Part shown: in pieces, positions 43,710-54,263 of the stretch
Layout of the letters: the number at the start of each line of letters is the position of its first letter
How positions within the stretch are numbered: position 1 is the stretch's first letter
DNA from: Brachycybe producta
Taxonomy: Eukaryota; Arthropoda; Diplopoda; Playtdesmida; Andrognathidae
DNA length: 64,000 bases
NCBI GenBank assembly: GCA_036925085.1
Contig: JAUPFP010000003.1
Location: forward strand, 12,055,675-12,119,674
Reading direction: 5' to 3'
The notes under the pieces: model-generated
Told to the model about the DNA's origin: nothing
Databases searched by the model: none
Seen by the model: the letters and a program-made list of their open reading frames with translations, nothing else
Made by a program: the position numbers and the translations under genes

Positions 43710-44350
43710 CAGTGCGTTTCATATATATAGACGCACCCCAGAAATTGGTTATAACTCTAGTTATAGTTATCGGATTTACCTGAAATTTTCAACATAAAGA
43801 GATTATCTTATATTCTAAACTTTCTGCTAGACAGAAATTTTTTTCTTAAAAAGGTAAAAATTAAAAACTTTAAAATGACCGTTTCATAATTATAGACGCA
43901 CTAATGAACTTTTCACTTTTATTAATTATTGTGACAAAACAACATGCTGAACACAACAGTAACATTAAAATTAATATGGTATACGACAGTCCAGATGTTT
44001 TAGAACTTAAAACATTCTTTTCTACATACTTTAAACAATATTTATAAGCAAATTTACCGAAATTCAACCATAAAGGAGCTAAATTGGCAATTTTCAGCTT
44101 TAATATTGTAGTATCATGATGGCGATCTGCTTAATCATCATGTACAATGATGTCCCAAAAGTTTTCTATAGGATTTAAGTCCGGTTGACGCGCCGTGAAT
44201 TCGAGAGTGGTGATATTTTGGTTCCGTAACCATTCCTTCGTTAGGTTATTGGAGGAAACTGGGGCATTTTCTTGCTGGAATACTAAGCTAATGCTATGGA
44301 ATCGATGTTTTATGGCAGTACATACCCTCGTAACATTGTCTGATAATCAC
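43710..44350 (-). pseudogene. Tc1/mariner 3' half (transposase C-terminus and terminal repeat)
   Basis: On the minus strand the frame near 44100-44350 reads FQQENAPVSSNN ... RQPDLNPIENFWDII, the third catalytic region of a Tc1-type transposase. The outer end starts CAGTGCGTTTCAT next to TA (43708-43709). It forms an inverted pair with 46320-46957. The N-terminal half is absent. Confidence 0.75.
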
Positions 44351-44779
44351 TGATATTTATTTGGGTTGAAATAAATGACAAGCTTGCGTTTCAAAAACTA
44401 AGCTGCTCGTTCGAAAAGGCACCAGGGGCGGATTTACCAATAGGCAGAGTAGGCAGCTGCCTAGGGCGGCACATTTTTGGGGGTGGCAAATTGTAATAAT
44501 TTTTTTTGGAAATTCGTTTTGGATACAAAAAAAAAAGTATTGTAAAACAATAAACTGCCTAATATAACTTGGTTGGCAAGAGTAATTGATGTAACAAGAG
44601 CCAGAATGACCACTTCTGACAAAACAGTTGACATTACCATTGTTAAAAGCATACAAAAGTAACTTTATTACTTTAAGAAAAAAGTTGCTGCCTAGGGGTG
44701 GCAAAATGGTAAATCCGCCACTGACAACTATACCACACAATCAAGTTGGCACATATGATCTATTGCAATAATAATAATT

Positions 44780-45110
44780 ATTATTATATACATGTATATA
44801 TATATTATATATATATATATACTATGCCAGGTCTGTGTAGCTATCTATATCTCTATCTATCTGTCTGTCTGAAGTAACGTTGTACAACCATTGAAGCACA
44901 TCGGAATTTATATAAATTTGAATAAATGAACTGCTTTTCTTTTCTCAAGGTCAACTATATATGTTGCACACTCCCCATCCAAGAACCCCATGATATTAAA
45001 TTGGAGAGGGGAAAAGGTTGGAAAGTGTGGGGGAGAGAGAGAAACGTGGAGGGAGGGAAAAAAGGGGGAGGGGGTGACTGAAATTGAAATGAAAGGAGTA
45101 AAAAAAAGAA
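44780..45110 (+). mobile_element. Helitron-like body fragment inside the composite hAT unit
   Basis: Shares the order AT-rich run, CTCAAGGTCAACTATAT, CCCCATCCAAGAACC, GATATTAAATTGGAGAGG and purine-rich block with the Helitron-like copies at 2480 and 4946. It lacks the 3' hairpin end. A (TATC)n/(TCTG)n run lies at about 44843-44870. Confidence 0.55.
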
Positions 45111-45822
45111 AAAACAATGCACCAAATAAACCGATATTGCGAATAGTTAAGACGGTTTTTGACGAACTTTATGAATCTGCAATTGCAGGACCTTAAATAA
45201 TTTTTTTAAGGTTGCAAACTAAAATTTACGTCCCCTCAATCAAATTTTAAATAAGTGCCACCGCCCCCATGCCAGAAATAAAAAAAAATCTTTACTGTAA
45301 TAAAAATCAGCTTATATTGTTTTCAAAATGAAATGAAACTTAGGTTTTTTGTTTCTTTAAACCTTTTCATGACCACGTTTCATGGCTACGTTTTGAGAGG
45401 GCCCTCTAGCCATGCCGACACTTGCTTAATTGGCTTACTGGCTGACATGGCCTCCACATCATAAACCAGGCATCCAGGCCAAAATCTTAGGGGGGGCCGC
45501 CCTACATACCACTAAGGTTAAGGGCAACGTGATAGTATACAGGATTTAGGATAAACAAGTCAGTTTAAATGATGACACAAAAGTAGGCCTAATATTTATA
45601 TTTATTCAAACATACCTACAAGGATTTATATTATAATTTCTACTATTATTTTCTAGCTTTTGCCAATACAAATTTTTCAATAACTTCAGTAAAATCAATT
45701 TGATTAGCTAAATTATTTTCAGTGCACAAAACTGATAGATGATGGTCAAAACCAAAATCAATGTTTTATAAAGCGACTTTTTGTCATCTGTTCATCTTCT
45801 TAGCTAGCCGACCCGCTATGCC
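45111..45822. other. Remaining interior of the composite unit
   Basis: No ORF of note. It contains pieces of unrelated repeats (GGGGGGGCCGCCCTAC near 45490). Nothing else is supported. Confidence 0.35.
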
Positions 45823-46319
45823 CAGGGGCGGATTTACCAATAGGCAAAATAGGCAGCTGCCTAGGGCGGCAAATTGTAAATTTTTTTTTTTGGAAATTCG
45901 TTTTGGATACAAACAAAGTATTGTAAAACAATAAACTGCCTAATATAACTTGGTTGGCAAGAGTAATTGATGTAAAAAGAGCCAGAATGACCACTTCCGA
46001 CAAAACAGTTGACATTACCATTGTTAAAAGCATACAAAAGTAACTTTATTACTTTAAGAAAGTATAGGCCATGTGTTTTCAGTTGCTGCCTAGGGGCGGC
46101 AAAATGGTAAATCCGCCACTGAAAGGCACTAAATGTTTCCCATATTATTAGGCTTCCCTGCTGCCAAAATTTTGTTTAGAAAAATATTGTGGGGTTTTCG
46201 TCACATCCTTCCAATATGAAGAAAAGAATAAAAACCTTCAGAATCATCGAGATTGAATATTTTCCCCCCTCGGATATGTCCGTGGTGGGAGCCTAGCAAT
46301 ATGCGAAGTGTTTAGCGCC

Positions 46320-46957
46320 TTTGAACCAAGCAAAAAATAATGTTTATTATCAGACAATGTTATGAGTGTTTACTGACCTGCCAAAGTCGATTTCCTAGCA
46401 TTAGCTTAGTATTCGTGCAGAAAAATGCACCAGTTCCAGTAATCTAAGGAATGAATTGTTACGAAACCAAAATACTACCACTATCGCCTGGCCAGCGTCT
46501 CCCCCAGACTTAAAACCTACAGAGAACTTTTGGCACATCATCATACATTGATGATTAAGCAGATTGCTATGATTATACTACAATAGCAGAGTTGAAAAGT
46601 CCCATTTTAGCTGTTTTGCTTATAAATATTGTTTAAAGTCTGTACAAAAGAATATTTTAAGTTTTAAAACATCAGAACAGTCGTATACCTTAGTATTTTT
46701 AATGATCCAGCATGTTATTTTGTCAAAATAATTAATAAAAGTGAAAAGTTCATTAGTGCATCTATAATTATAAAATGGTCATTTTCCAGTTTTTAATTTT
46801 TTTAATTTTTATCTTTTTAAGAAAAAAATTTCTGCCTAGCAAGAAAGTTTAGAATATAAGATGATCTCTTTATGTTGAAAATTTCAGGTGAATCCATCAA
46901 CTATAACTCGAGTTATAACCAATTTCTTGGGTGCATCTGTATAAATGAAATGCACTG
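46320..46957 (+). pseudogene. Tc1/mariner 3' half, inverted partner
   Basis: Plus-strand frame near 46470-46530 reads WPASPPDLKPTENFWHII, the same transposase motif as at 43710 but more decayed. The outer end GAAATGCACTG is followed by TA (46958-46959). Together with 43710-44350 it makes a 640-bp inverted repeat around the composite hAT unit. Confidence 0.7.
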
Positions 46958-47341
46958 TATGTGCATTTTATAATTTATAGAGACCATTACCTCCAGAAAT
47001 TTCTTGTCAAAATATTATCAAAAATTATTCAATGATTACAAAAACGATTTTCAAAATTGAAAATAAGTCATTAATATAATTTCAAAAATTAAAAATCAGT
47101 TGACTTCATATAAAGGAACTTTATCAGATAGATACGCCACCAAACAACAGACATTTGCAACAAAACCTCTCAAAGTCTACTCCTGTACTCGAAATCTGAC
47201 GTGTTGTCACCTTTCATTTCAAAGTATTATGGATTTAATATAGGTATTTGAATTATTCCACATGGAAGGTTGTATTGAGTTGAATAGGAATAGGGAATAC
47301 CTATATTTCAATACGGATTTCTGAAAATGTGAGGTGACAAC
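46958..47341. other. Spacer, AT-rich, no gene
   Basis: No recognisable feature between the Tc1 end and the left LTR of element B. Confidence 0.5.
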
Positions 47342-48029
47342 TGTAACACCCTGTAAATCGTGATCCCGCCAAAACCATAGCCTGGGGGGTAAACAACTCT
47401 CAACCGTCCCTCCCTCCTCTCTGACTCACCTTTCTGACTCATGCCCAAGTGGCGGATTGATACGTAAAGGACCATGGTCACTTGGACCTGGTTACACCTC
47501 ACAGGTGTACACAGGTCCAAGGTATAAAAGGACCATGTTCCTCTTTGTTCCTCAGTTCTTTCCTTTGCCTGTTTTTGCGATACATTCCAAATCATGGGCC
47601 TGAGGATTTCCAGTTAGTATTTTACTATTCACCCTTGTATCTGTACTTCTTACAAGGAATGAATAAAAGTGTTGTAACAAGAAGTAGCGTTGTCTCTATG
47701 TCTTTATGTTAACAACTTCTCTTCAGAGGCCGGAGGTTTCATAGGGCAGGAGCTATACGATTCTCAGCAGCTACAACATCTTCTCTAGTCGGAATACCGA
47801 TGGAGAAGATGTATATCAGCATCAACCGGAAGAGAGAGAGATGGCCGCCACTCTCCTGCATCGATTACACCCCCATGCAGAAGAGTGACTACAATCTATC
47901 TCCATCCAGCTCTCTCTACAGCTCGGATCTTCTCTGTGCAGGTGTCATACTGCTCAGAGAAGAAACGAAAAGTAGAAAATGTCATCTAAAGGTTGGTAAT
48001 AAAATATTGGTTGATGTCAAAAGCTCACA
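47342..48029 (+). repeat. 5' LTR of element B
   Basis: TGTAACACC..GCTCACA. Palindrome 47481-47521, TATAAAA 47523-47529, AATAAA 47662-47667. A primer-binding-like TGGTGGAGGTGCGGGG starts at 48032; I could not name the tRNA. Confidence 0.92.
47481..47529 (+). promoter_or_regulatory. Promoter of element B: palindrome plus TATA box
   Basis: Same as in element A, with a few base changes in the palindrome's loop (CTCAC here, CTCGC there). The R region probably starts about 25-30 bp downstream. Confidence 0.65.
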
Positions 48030-50464
48030 TTTGGTGGAGGTGCGGGGTATAGCTCCATCTGCCTTCTCCGACCTGTAAACAGAAGCCGTCCTTTGTCCTA
48101 AGTCTCGTGATTGTGCCTCACGAGGCTTCGTCCGTCCTTTCTATGTTGGAGCCACGTATGGAGACCCTCGATAGCGTCAAAGTCAACCGCGTGGCGCCTG
48201 TCTGTAAAACCGCGTATGGAGACCCTCGATCACGTCAAAGTCAACCGCGCGGCGTCCTTTGTGTTGGAACCACGTGTGGAGACCCTCGATAGCGTCAAAG
48301 TCGACCACGTGGCGCCTTTGTAAAACCGCGTATGGAGGCCCTCGATCACGTCAAAGCCAACCGCGCGGCGTCCTTTGTGTTGGAACCACGTATGGAGGCC
48401 CTCGATAGCATCAAAGCCAACCGCGTGGCGCCTTTTTATGTTGGGATCATGTATGGAGGCCCTCGATCACGTCAAAGCCAACCGCATGGTACCGTTTTTG
48501 TGGAATCGCGAAAGAGACTTGTGGCTACACACACCACGTGTCGACCGCGCGATTCTGTGTCCTGTCCTTAGAGACACGTGGGAACGAACTTTTGTCTGCT
48601 GACCGCTTAGCACTCGGAAAGTGGACAACCGTTTGGACACACGTGTTTCCGTCCGTGTTTTTGTATTTCATGTTTCCATTACAATCACCCACTGTCACCT
48701 TCACTCTTCTTTAATTTTCAAAGTGAAACCCACACCACGTGGGCAACACTTTAAACAAATTCTTCTTACTCTCCGAGAGGAGTTTGCAGTCTCATTATGA
48801 GATGAGCAAACAAATCTCATCTACTAATCTATTCATCTATTAATAGGCTTTTAAAGGACGTGTGTGTCTTTTAAAATGTCCTATTATCTTCACTCTTCAT
48901 CTTTAATTTTCAAGCAAGATTCTCCCTAACTCTATCTCATTGTTAGGGGGCTTACAAGCTTAAAACACACTTTTTCTAGCCACGTGGGACTTTCTTGTCC
49001 CCCCTTTTCTTTGTTCTTTGTTTTTACACTTGTGTTTCCCTTGGGACCACTATGTCCCAAGTCATGTTCTTCAGTTTCTTCATCATCATCACCTCAATGC
49101 ATCATCACATGAACTTTCTCCATTGGACAGCTCTGAAGCCCGGCCGCCATCTTGGATCGACCGGACACTCTTCAAAAAGCGCCAACGGAGCGGTTTTTCG
49201 CTCCATGTGACTCATTGTTGTACCTTCTCTCATCTTTTTGTGTTCTCTTCTCTTCTCTTCTCTTCCAGAGGGTTGCACTCACGCGCCCCCTGGCGGAGTT
49301 CCTCTTGTTAGAGAAAACTTCTCTTTTTCTTTGGATTTTCTCTCTTTTTGTCTTTCTCCTGGCCACCATAAAAACGTGCCCCGGAGGAACTTTTCAATCA
49401 TCAATTTTTGGACATTGCAATAAACTGACCGGAAGTGGCCACCACAGCGCCACCTACGGACTTCTTCATTCTACTCAACATAGTCCCTCACTGGGCACTG
49501 ACTCTGTCTTTTTCATCCAGAGCCATCCAGCAGTGAGGACTCAAAATTTCTTCAGCCTGAACATTTCTTCTGGTTCACCAAGCATTTAGCTTGTTGAACA
49601 CACTTCAATTTCTACACTGTTTTACTTTTTTAATAAAACTAAATTAAAACTTTTGATGTGCGGGCACCGCACCTAAGTTTTAAGCTTTCCAAGTAAAACA
49701 GCTTTCTTCTCTTGCTTTCAGGAAAAGTTCAGCCATCTTGAACTTCTCCTTTGTTTGTGCATTTAAAAAGTTCAGCCATCTTGAACTTTTTGTTCTTTGT
49801 GTGTTCTTCACACACACACTCTTCATTCTTGTTTCTAAGTAAAACTAAAAGTGCGGGCACCGCGCTCTAGCCTTACTCTTCGTATTGCTTTCCTCTTTTT
49901 CAGGCAATTGCAATACACTTTCATTTCTAATTCACTTTCCGCAGTGCAATCTTGATTGGGTGGTGTACCACGCTCGAGGTTGTATTGTACATCTGCTGTT
50001 TCTTTATTGAGGTTTTTGGAATTCTCGTAACCTCCACGTGGTCGCCAAATACCACGTGTCGAGAGAGATCCTTCCAAAATCTGACGCTCAATAAAGAACT
50101 CACGACGCCACACCAGTTGGGAACCAAAACTCGTCACACGCCCAACTGAGAACACGATCAACACGACACAACCATCACCACACTAACGGAGTGAACGGCC
50201 ACTTCGTTATACACGTCACAAGCTTAGGTAATCTATCGTTACTCAGTGTATAAGAGTACGATAGTGTCGGTTGCCGACAAGCACTAAATTACCGACGCAC
50301 AGTGACAACACCGACCTACAAACTGAACGAGTCCCATCATACTGGAACCGAAAAGTATAGCTCAGAGTGTACTCGAGAACCCTCGGAGCTGCACACAACG
50401 ACTTGGACTTCGCCGGACTCGTTCATCACCGCACATTCACATTACACAAGCCACTTCATTAATC
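48030..50464 (+). other. Element B leader
   Basis: 2.4 kb without a long ORF. Nearly identical to element A as far as about 49970, then diverged. Many CACGTG words. Contains the tandem repeat at 48150-48490. Confidence 0.7.
48150..48490 (+). repeat. Leader tandem repeat of element B
   Basis: Six clear units of 57-60 bp in the order of the two alternating forms, with the inverse arrangement seen at 42535-42870. Placed about 120 bp after the primer-binding site, where packaging signals often lie. Confidence 0.85.
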
Positions 50465-52846
50465 ATGGCTACCTCACACGACAATACGGGGTCCCTGTCT
50501 GATCACCAGGGTTCGCACGAAGATCTGTTGGAAGTACCCGTGACTACTGATGTGACACCACCGCCGCGGCCGACTGGGGCCGAGTTTGACCACCTGTCAC
50601 AACAAGTGGCTGCACTCTCGACTCGTATGTCTCAGTTCATAGACGACCGATTCACACCGAATCGACCGACTACACCACGGCGGACAACACGCACACACCG
50701 ACTTCGCGACGATGACTCGGACGCCTCTTCAGCCCCCTATGTTGGCTACAGAGAGCGTCACGATCGTTACGAAAGACATTACACACCGCACACACGTCAT
50801 CTACCGCGTAACCCTGACTGGCAACAACAAGGGCAGTCAGATGATCCGCGTCACAGAGATGAGCGTGCGGAAATACCGATTACGACACGTGCTGATTCTC
50901 CTCACTCGCTTGTCCGGGTTGCACGTAGCGGTCGCCGCTCGATACCCCCGGAACAACAGCCTCACCAAGGAGCGACACAAGGCACTTCAGTTTACGCGCC
51001 ACGTTTTCCACCGCAAGGGGTAGGTCTGATGCCGGCTGGAATGCCAAACGTCCAGGATGGCATCTATCGACCAACCCCCAGAGAACCCTCCGTGGAAGAG
51101 TTCAATAAGAAATACAGCGGTCGTCACCCTGCCGACTCGATCCAAAAATTCAACGGATTGACAGGTTTCCGTCCCTTCCTGGAAGAATTCGAGGAAGTGG
51201 CACACCTGTACGGTTGGAAAGACCACCACAAGGAGGAATACATCACGGGGTGTTTCACTGGGGCCGCCCGTACGTGGCTGAGTAAACTGAGGTATGAGCT
51301 TCAGGACATTCCTTGGCCAGCACTGAGAGTACAGATGGTAGATACGTTCGGGAAGCCGAACGAACTGGCCATCTTGGAGAAGAAGTATACAGAGATGCTC
51401 CAGAAGGAAGGTGAGAGTACACAAGCTTTCATCTGGGAGTTTATGATACTCGGCGACCGAGTTTACCCGCAACTTGACGATCAGCTGCGTATAAGCCAGT
51501 TGCGCCGCGCTCTACATCCCACCATACAGAACGCCGCGCATCACGCATCTACGACGTCGTTCAAGGACTTCGCAAACGCCGTCCTCAATATGGAGGTGGT
51601 CTTGCTGTCCTTGGATAAATGGCCGACGGAACCGAAACCCGCAGCTGATTCACAGTCGGGTAAAGGAGCATCGAAGACCGACCAGGAGCCGGCGGCAGCC
51701 GCCAGCCCTAAAGACAAAACACACCGGTCTAGGCATGATAAAAAGCCTAGTCAGACTGCTGCCACCAATTCCAACCGACACTCTGCAGCGGACACCCAAC
51801 CAGAGACCACTCGCACGTTCGACAAGAGTAAGTCGACGTGTTATAATTGTGGCAAATTGGGGCATTTCGTCCGTGAGTGTCGGCAACCAAAGAAGAAGGT
51901 TGCAATCAAGCAGTTTGGAGAGCCGGTTACCGACTATGACATCAAAGGAGAGGTGCCCGAAACGGATATCATCACCGAAGACGGCGTTGAGTTTGCTCTA
52001 ATAAGAGTGGCGGGACAAATCCGCCGGATTCCTCTTCCAGCAGCAGACTCAGCCGCCGGAGCGCCTACTCCTGATAAACCCGACAACGACAGTTCTGACG
52101 ACTCTGAGGATATACCAGTCAAGGTGCTCGACCGGGCTCCTGCACATAAATGGACCCCGGACGATCTAATCGTTTGGCAGGACACGCTCGACGTCCTTAA
52201 ACAATCCGTCAAGGAGATTGGGTGCCGTGAAAATAAAACAATAGCCATCATGGCTCCCGGAACCCAATCGCCGACGAAGGGCCACTCCTGCTGCCGAAGA
52301 CTAATGACAACGGTGTATGAGCAGCTGGTAAGCAGCTGTTCACCTCAAGAAGTCGGAGACTATGATGCCAGCGACAAGAACCCGCGCATCGCCGTCACGA
52401 TCAACGGAAAGAGTATACGGATGCTCGCGGACACCGGAGCTACGGGCAGCGTTATCACCATTGAACTCGCGCAGGAACACAAGTTCGAAATCGAGCCTGT
52501 GTTAATCCCACCCAACATTCAGGGTGTGGGAGGCCAAAGGATCACCGTGGTGGGGCGACTCGCCGCGACGGTCCAGCTAGGCCCCCACGCTGTGCGAGGG
52601 CACTTACTAGTGATTACCGGCCGGCACGAAGCCATCTTAGGCCGAGATCTAGGCCGGACTCTGCACTTAGCTGTGTCCATGACAACAAACAAAGTATACG
52701 TGGAGGACGATCTCTTCGAATCCACACTCCGACAAAAATGCATTGAAGCACACATCGGATGGGCTCTGGGAGAAACTTCCGTAGAGGCCCCTGGCAAATC
52801 TGCCAGCACCTCTAAGGAAAACCTCGAAACTCCACCCCGTAAGTGA
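50465..52846 (+). CDS. gag: Element B Gag-protease polyprotein
   Basis: 793 aa in one frame. The N-terminal 200 residues are polar and rich in Arg, Tyr and Pro. A gypsy-type capsid (retrotrans_gag) follows at about 220-390, with FRPFLEEFEEV, AARTWLSKLRYEL and YTEMLQKEGESTQAF. Then a Lys/Ser-rich linker, one CCHC knuckle (CYNCGKLGHFVREC from residue 459), an acidic stretch, and a retropepsin with ADTGATGS (Asp656) and AILGRDLG. It ends shortly after protease (NLETPPRK). It should be able to form particles and process Gag, but cannot copy or integrate DNA. Protease and flanking parts match element A only at a moderate level by eye. Start chosen as the first in-frame ATG (50465). Confidence 0.88.
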   Translation: MATSHDNTGSLSDHQGSHEDLLEVPVTTDVTPPPRPTGAEFDHLSQQVAALSTRMSQFIDDRFTPNRPTTPRRTTRTHRLRDDDSDASSAPYVGYRERHDRYERHYTPHTRHLPRNPDWQQQGQSDDPRHRDERAEIPITTRADSPHSLVRVARSGRRSIPPEQQPHQGATQGTSVYAPRFPPQGVGLMPAGMPNVQDGIYRPTPREPSVEEFNKKYSGRHPADSIQKFNGLTGFRPFLEEFEEVAHLYGWKDHHKEEYITGCFTGAARTWLSKLRYELQDIPWPALRVQMVDTFGKPNELAILEKKYTEMLQKEGESTQAFIWEFMILGDRVYPQLDDQLRISQLRRALHPTIQNAAHHASTTSFKDFANAVLNMEVVLLSLDKWPTEPKPAADSQSGKGASKTDQEPAAAASPKDKTHRSRHDKKPSQTAATNSNRHSAADTQPETTRTFDKSKSTCYNCGKLGHFVRECRQPKKKVAIKQFGEPVTDYDIKGEVPETDIITEDGVEFALIRVAGQIRRIPLPAADSAAGAPTPDKPDNDSSDDSEDIPVKVLDRAPAHKWTPDDLIVWQDTLDVLKQSVKEIGCRENKTIAIMAPGTQSPTKGHSCCRRLMTTVYEQLVSSCSPQEVGDYDASDKNPRIAVTINGKSIRMLADTGATGSVITIELAQEHKFEIEPVLIPPNIQGVGGQRITVVGRLAATVQLGPHAVRGHLLVITGRHEAILGRDLGRTLHLAVSMTTNKVYVEDDLFESTLRQKCIEAHIGWALGETSVEAPGKSASTSKENLETPPRK

Positions 52847-54263
52847 CGACGAAAGCAACGGCCACCCACGCTGTCAAGAAACCAAACGCGACGAAAATAA
52901 AACAATAATTCACCAGTGTTTATTTCATGACTATGGAAATAAACACCAGCAACCATCAAATATCAACAATAGAAGAGCGGGAGGAATTTGAGAATTGTTG
53001 TGTTAAGAAACAACTGAGGACAGTTGTCAAGAGGTGGGGGAGGGGATAAAAGGAACCCCCCAACGAATAAACAACCCCACAGCATCAACAACCCCTCTAA
53101 ACACTCTCAAATAACTCCCAAAACTCTACAAAATTCATACAACTTTAATTTTTGAAACACTTCTAAACTTTTCAAAATGGCCGCCAATATTTACATACTG
53201 GCAACCATTTCAAACATGCAATAAACTACACCGGAACCACGTGGCCTTCACAAACAACTGTCAACCACGTGGTACACCTGGGAAAAACGCCGAAGGCTAG
53301 TCAAGGACGTTCAGAAGAAAAATCAAGAGCCATAAAAGGGTCAGCAAAAGAAAAACACCGTGCTCCCCTTTATTATGGATGGACGTCATTGACCATGCTG
53401 TTGACAGTAGAAGGATAGAAACTTCAAAGAGACAATTGCTCTGGGGGCCAGACCAATGCACTGGGACTTCAAAGAAAAAAAAACAAACAACAAAAACTGC
53501 TGGCCATAAACAAATAAAAAAGGAAGAAAATCAGTTTTGAGGATTTTGTGAGAGCGGACACCTTCAATTAAAAAATAAAATTGAAGAACCTGTCACCCTC
53601 TCAATTAAGATCGAATTGTGGGACACCAACTCCTGCCCCACTCCCCCCTAAAAATAATAACAAACAGCAAGGTACATTAGTAACCTTGCTGACCTATTCT
53701 TTCCAAAAAAAAAAGCATTAAGGAAAAGAAGGGGAGGAAGTTAATGGGCAACTTCACACCTCGGTGTGAAATAAAATAACGGCCCTTCTCCCTCGAGATT
53801 CCTTAGTCCTTTTGTTTATCTAAAAATAATAAACAGGACCGACTCTGATAAGAATTAGATCAACACCTCTCACATCTAATGTCGGTGGGACAACCCCCAC
53901 CCCCAATAAATAAAGTCGTGAAGGAACCAATTAGAGTAAGGTGTCTTATTCTAAAAGGGGCCGGCCCTTCTAACTTTTAAAATTAAATAAGAAAAGTGAC
54001 CAAACTTGGTCAATTACCACTTGATTTGCTCTCTTCAAAGAAGCACTCGTTTTTGTTCATCTCTTTATATCATCAAATCCTCAATCTACTTCTGTGCCAA
54101 GTTCCAAATCTTAATTTCGAACTTCTTCAGTTTTTGTTGTTAATCAAAAGCTTGAGTGCCACCTTCAAGCCTTTGAACTCACGTGCAGTGCATCAGACCT
54201 TCAGAACTTTTTAGACCTCTTGAAATAATAACAGAGTGATCGGGGACCGATTTCTGTTATTAT
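52847..54263 (+). other. Non-coding gap of element B where pol is expected
   Basis: 1.4 kb of A- and C-rich sequence with stops in all frames and no RT, RNase H or integrase motif. It is not a decayed pol in any frame I checked. May serve as the leader of the third ORF. Confidence 0.6.

Larger units (their letters stand above)
44423..46121. mobile_element. Composite hAT-like insertion bounded by two MITE copies
   Basis: Two near-identical 300-bp MITEs in direct orientation (44423-44723 and 45823-46121), each with CAGGGGCGGATTTACC and GGTAAATCCGCCACTG ends, enclose 1.1 kb of other sequence. Only the outermost ends are flanked by a matching 8-bp duplication, AAAGGCAC (44415-44422 and 46122-46129). 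The inner flanks (ACAACTAT, GCTATGCC) do not match. The unit therefore seems to have moved, or been inserted, as one block. Confidence 0.75.

Noticed and set aside
47800..48078. 92-aa frame in the LTR, repeated in all LTR copies, as an accessory gene
   Set aside because: It lies in the LTR in every copy and differs in length at its end with the neighbouring sequence; there is no family match, so it is treated as chance.
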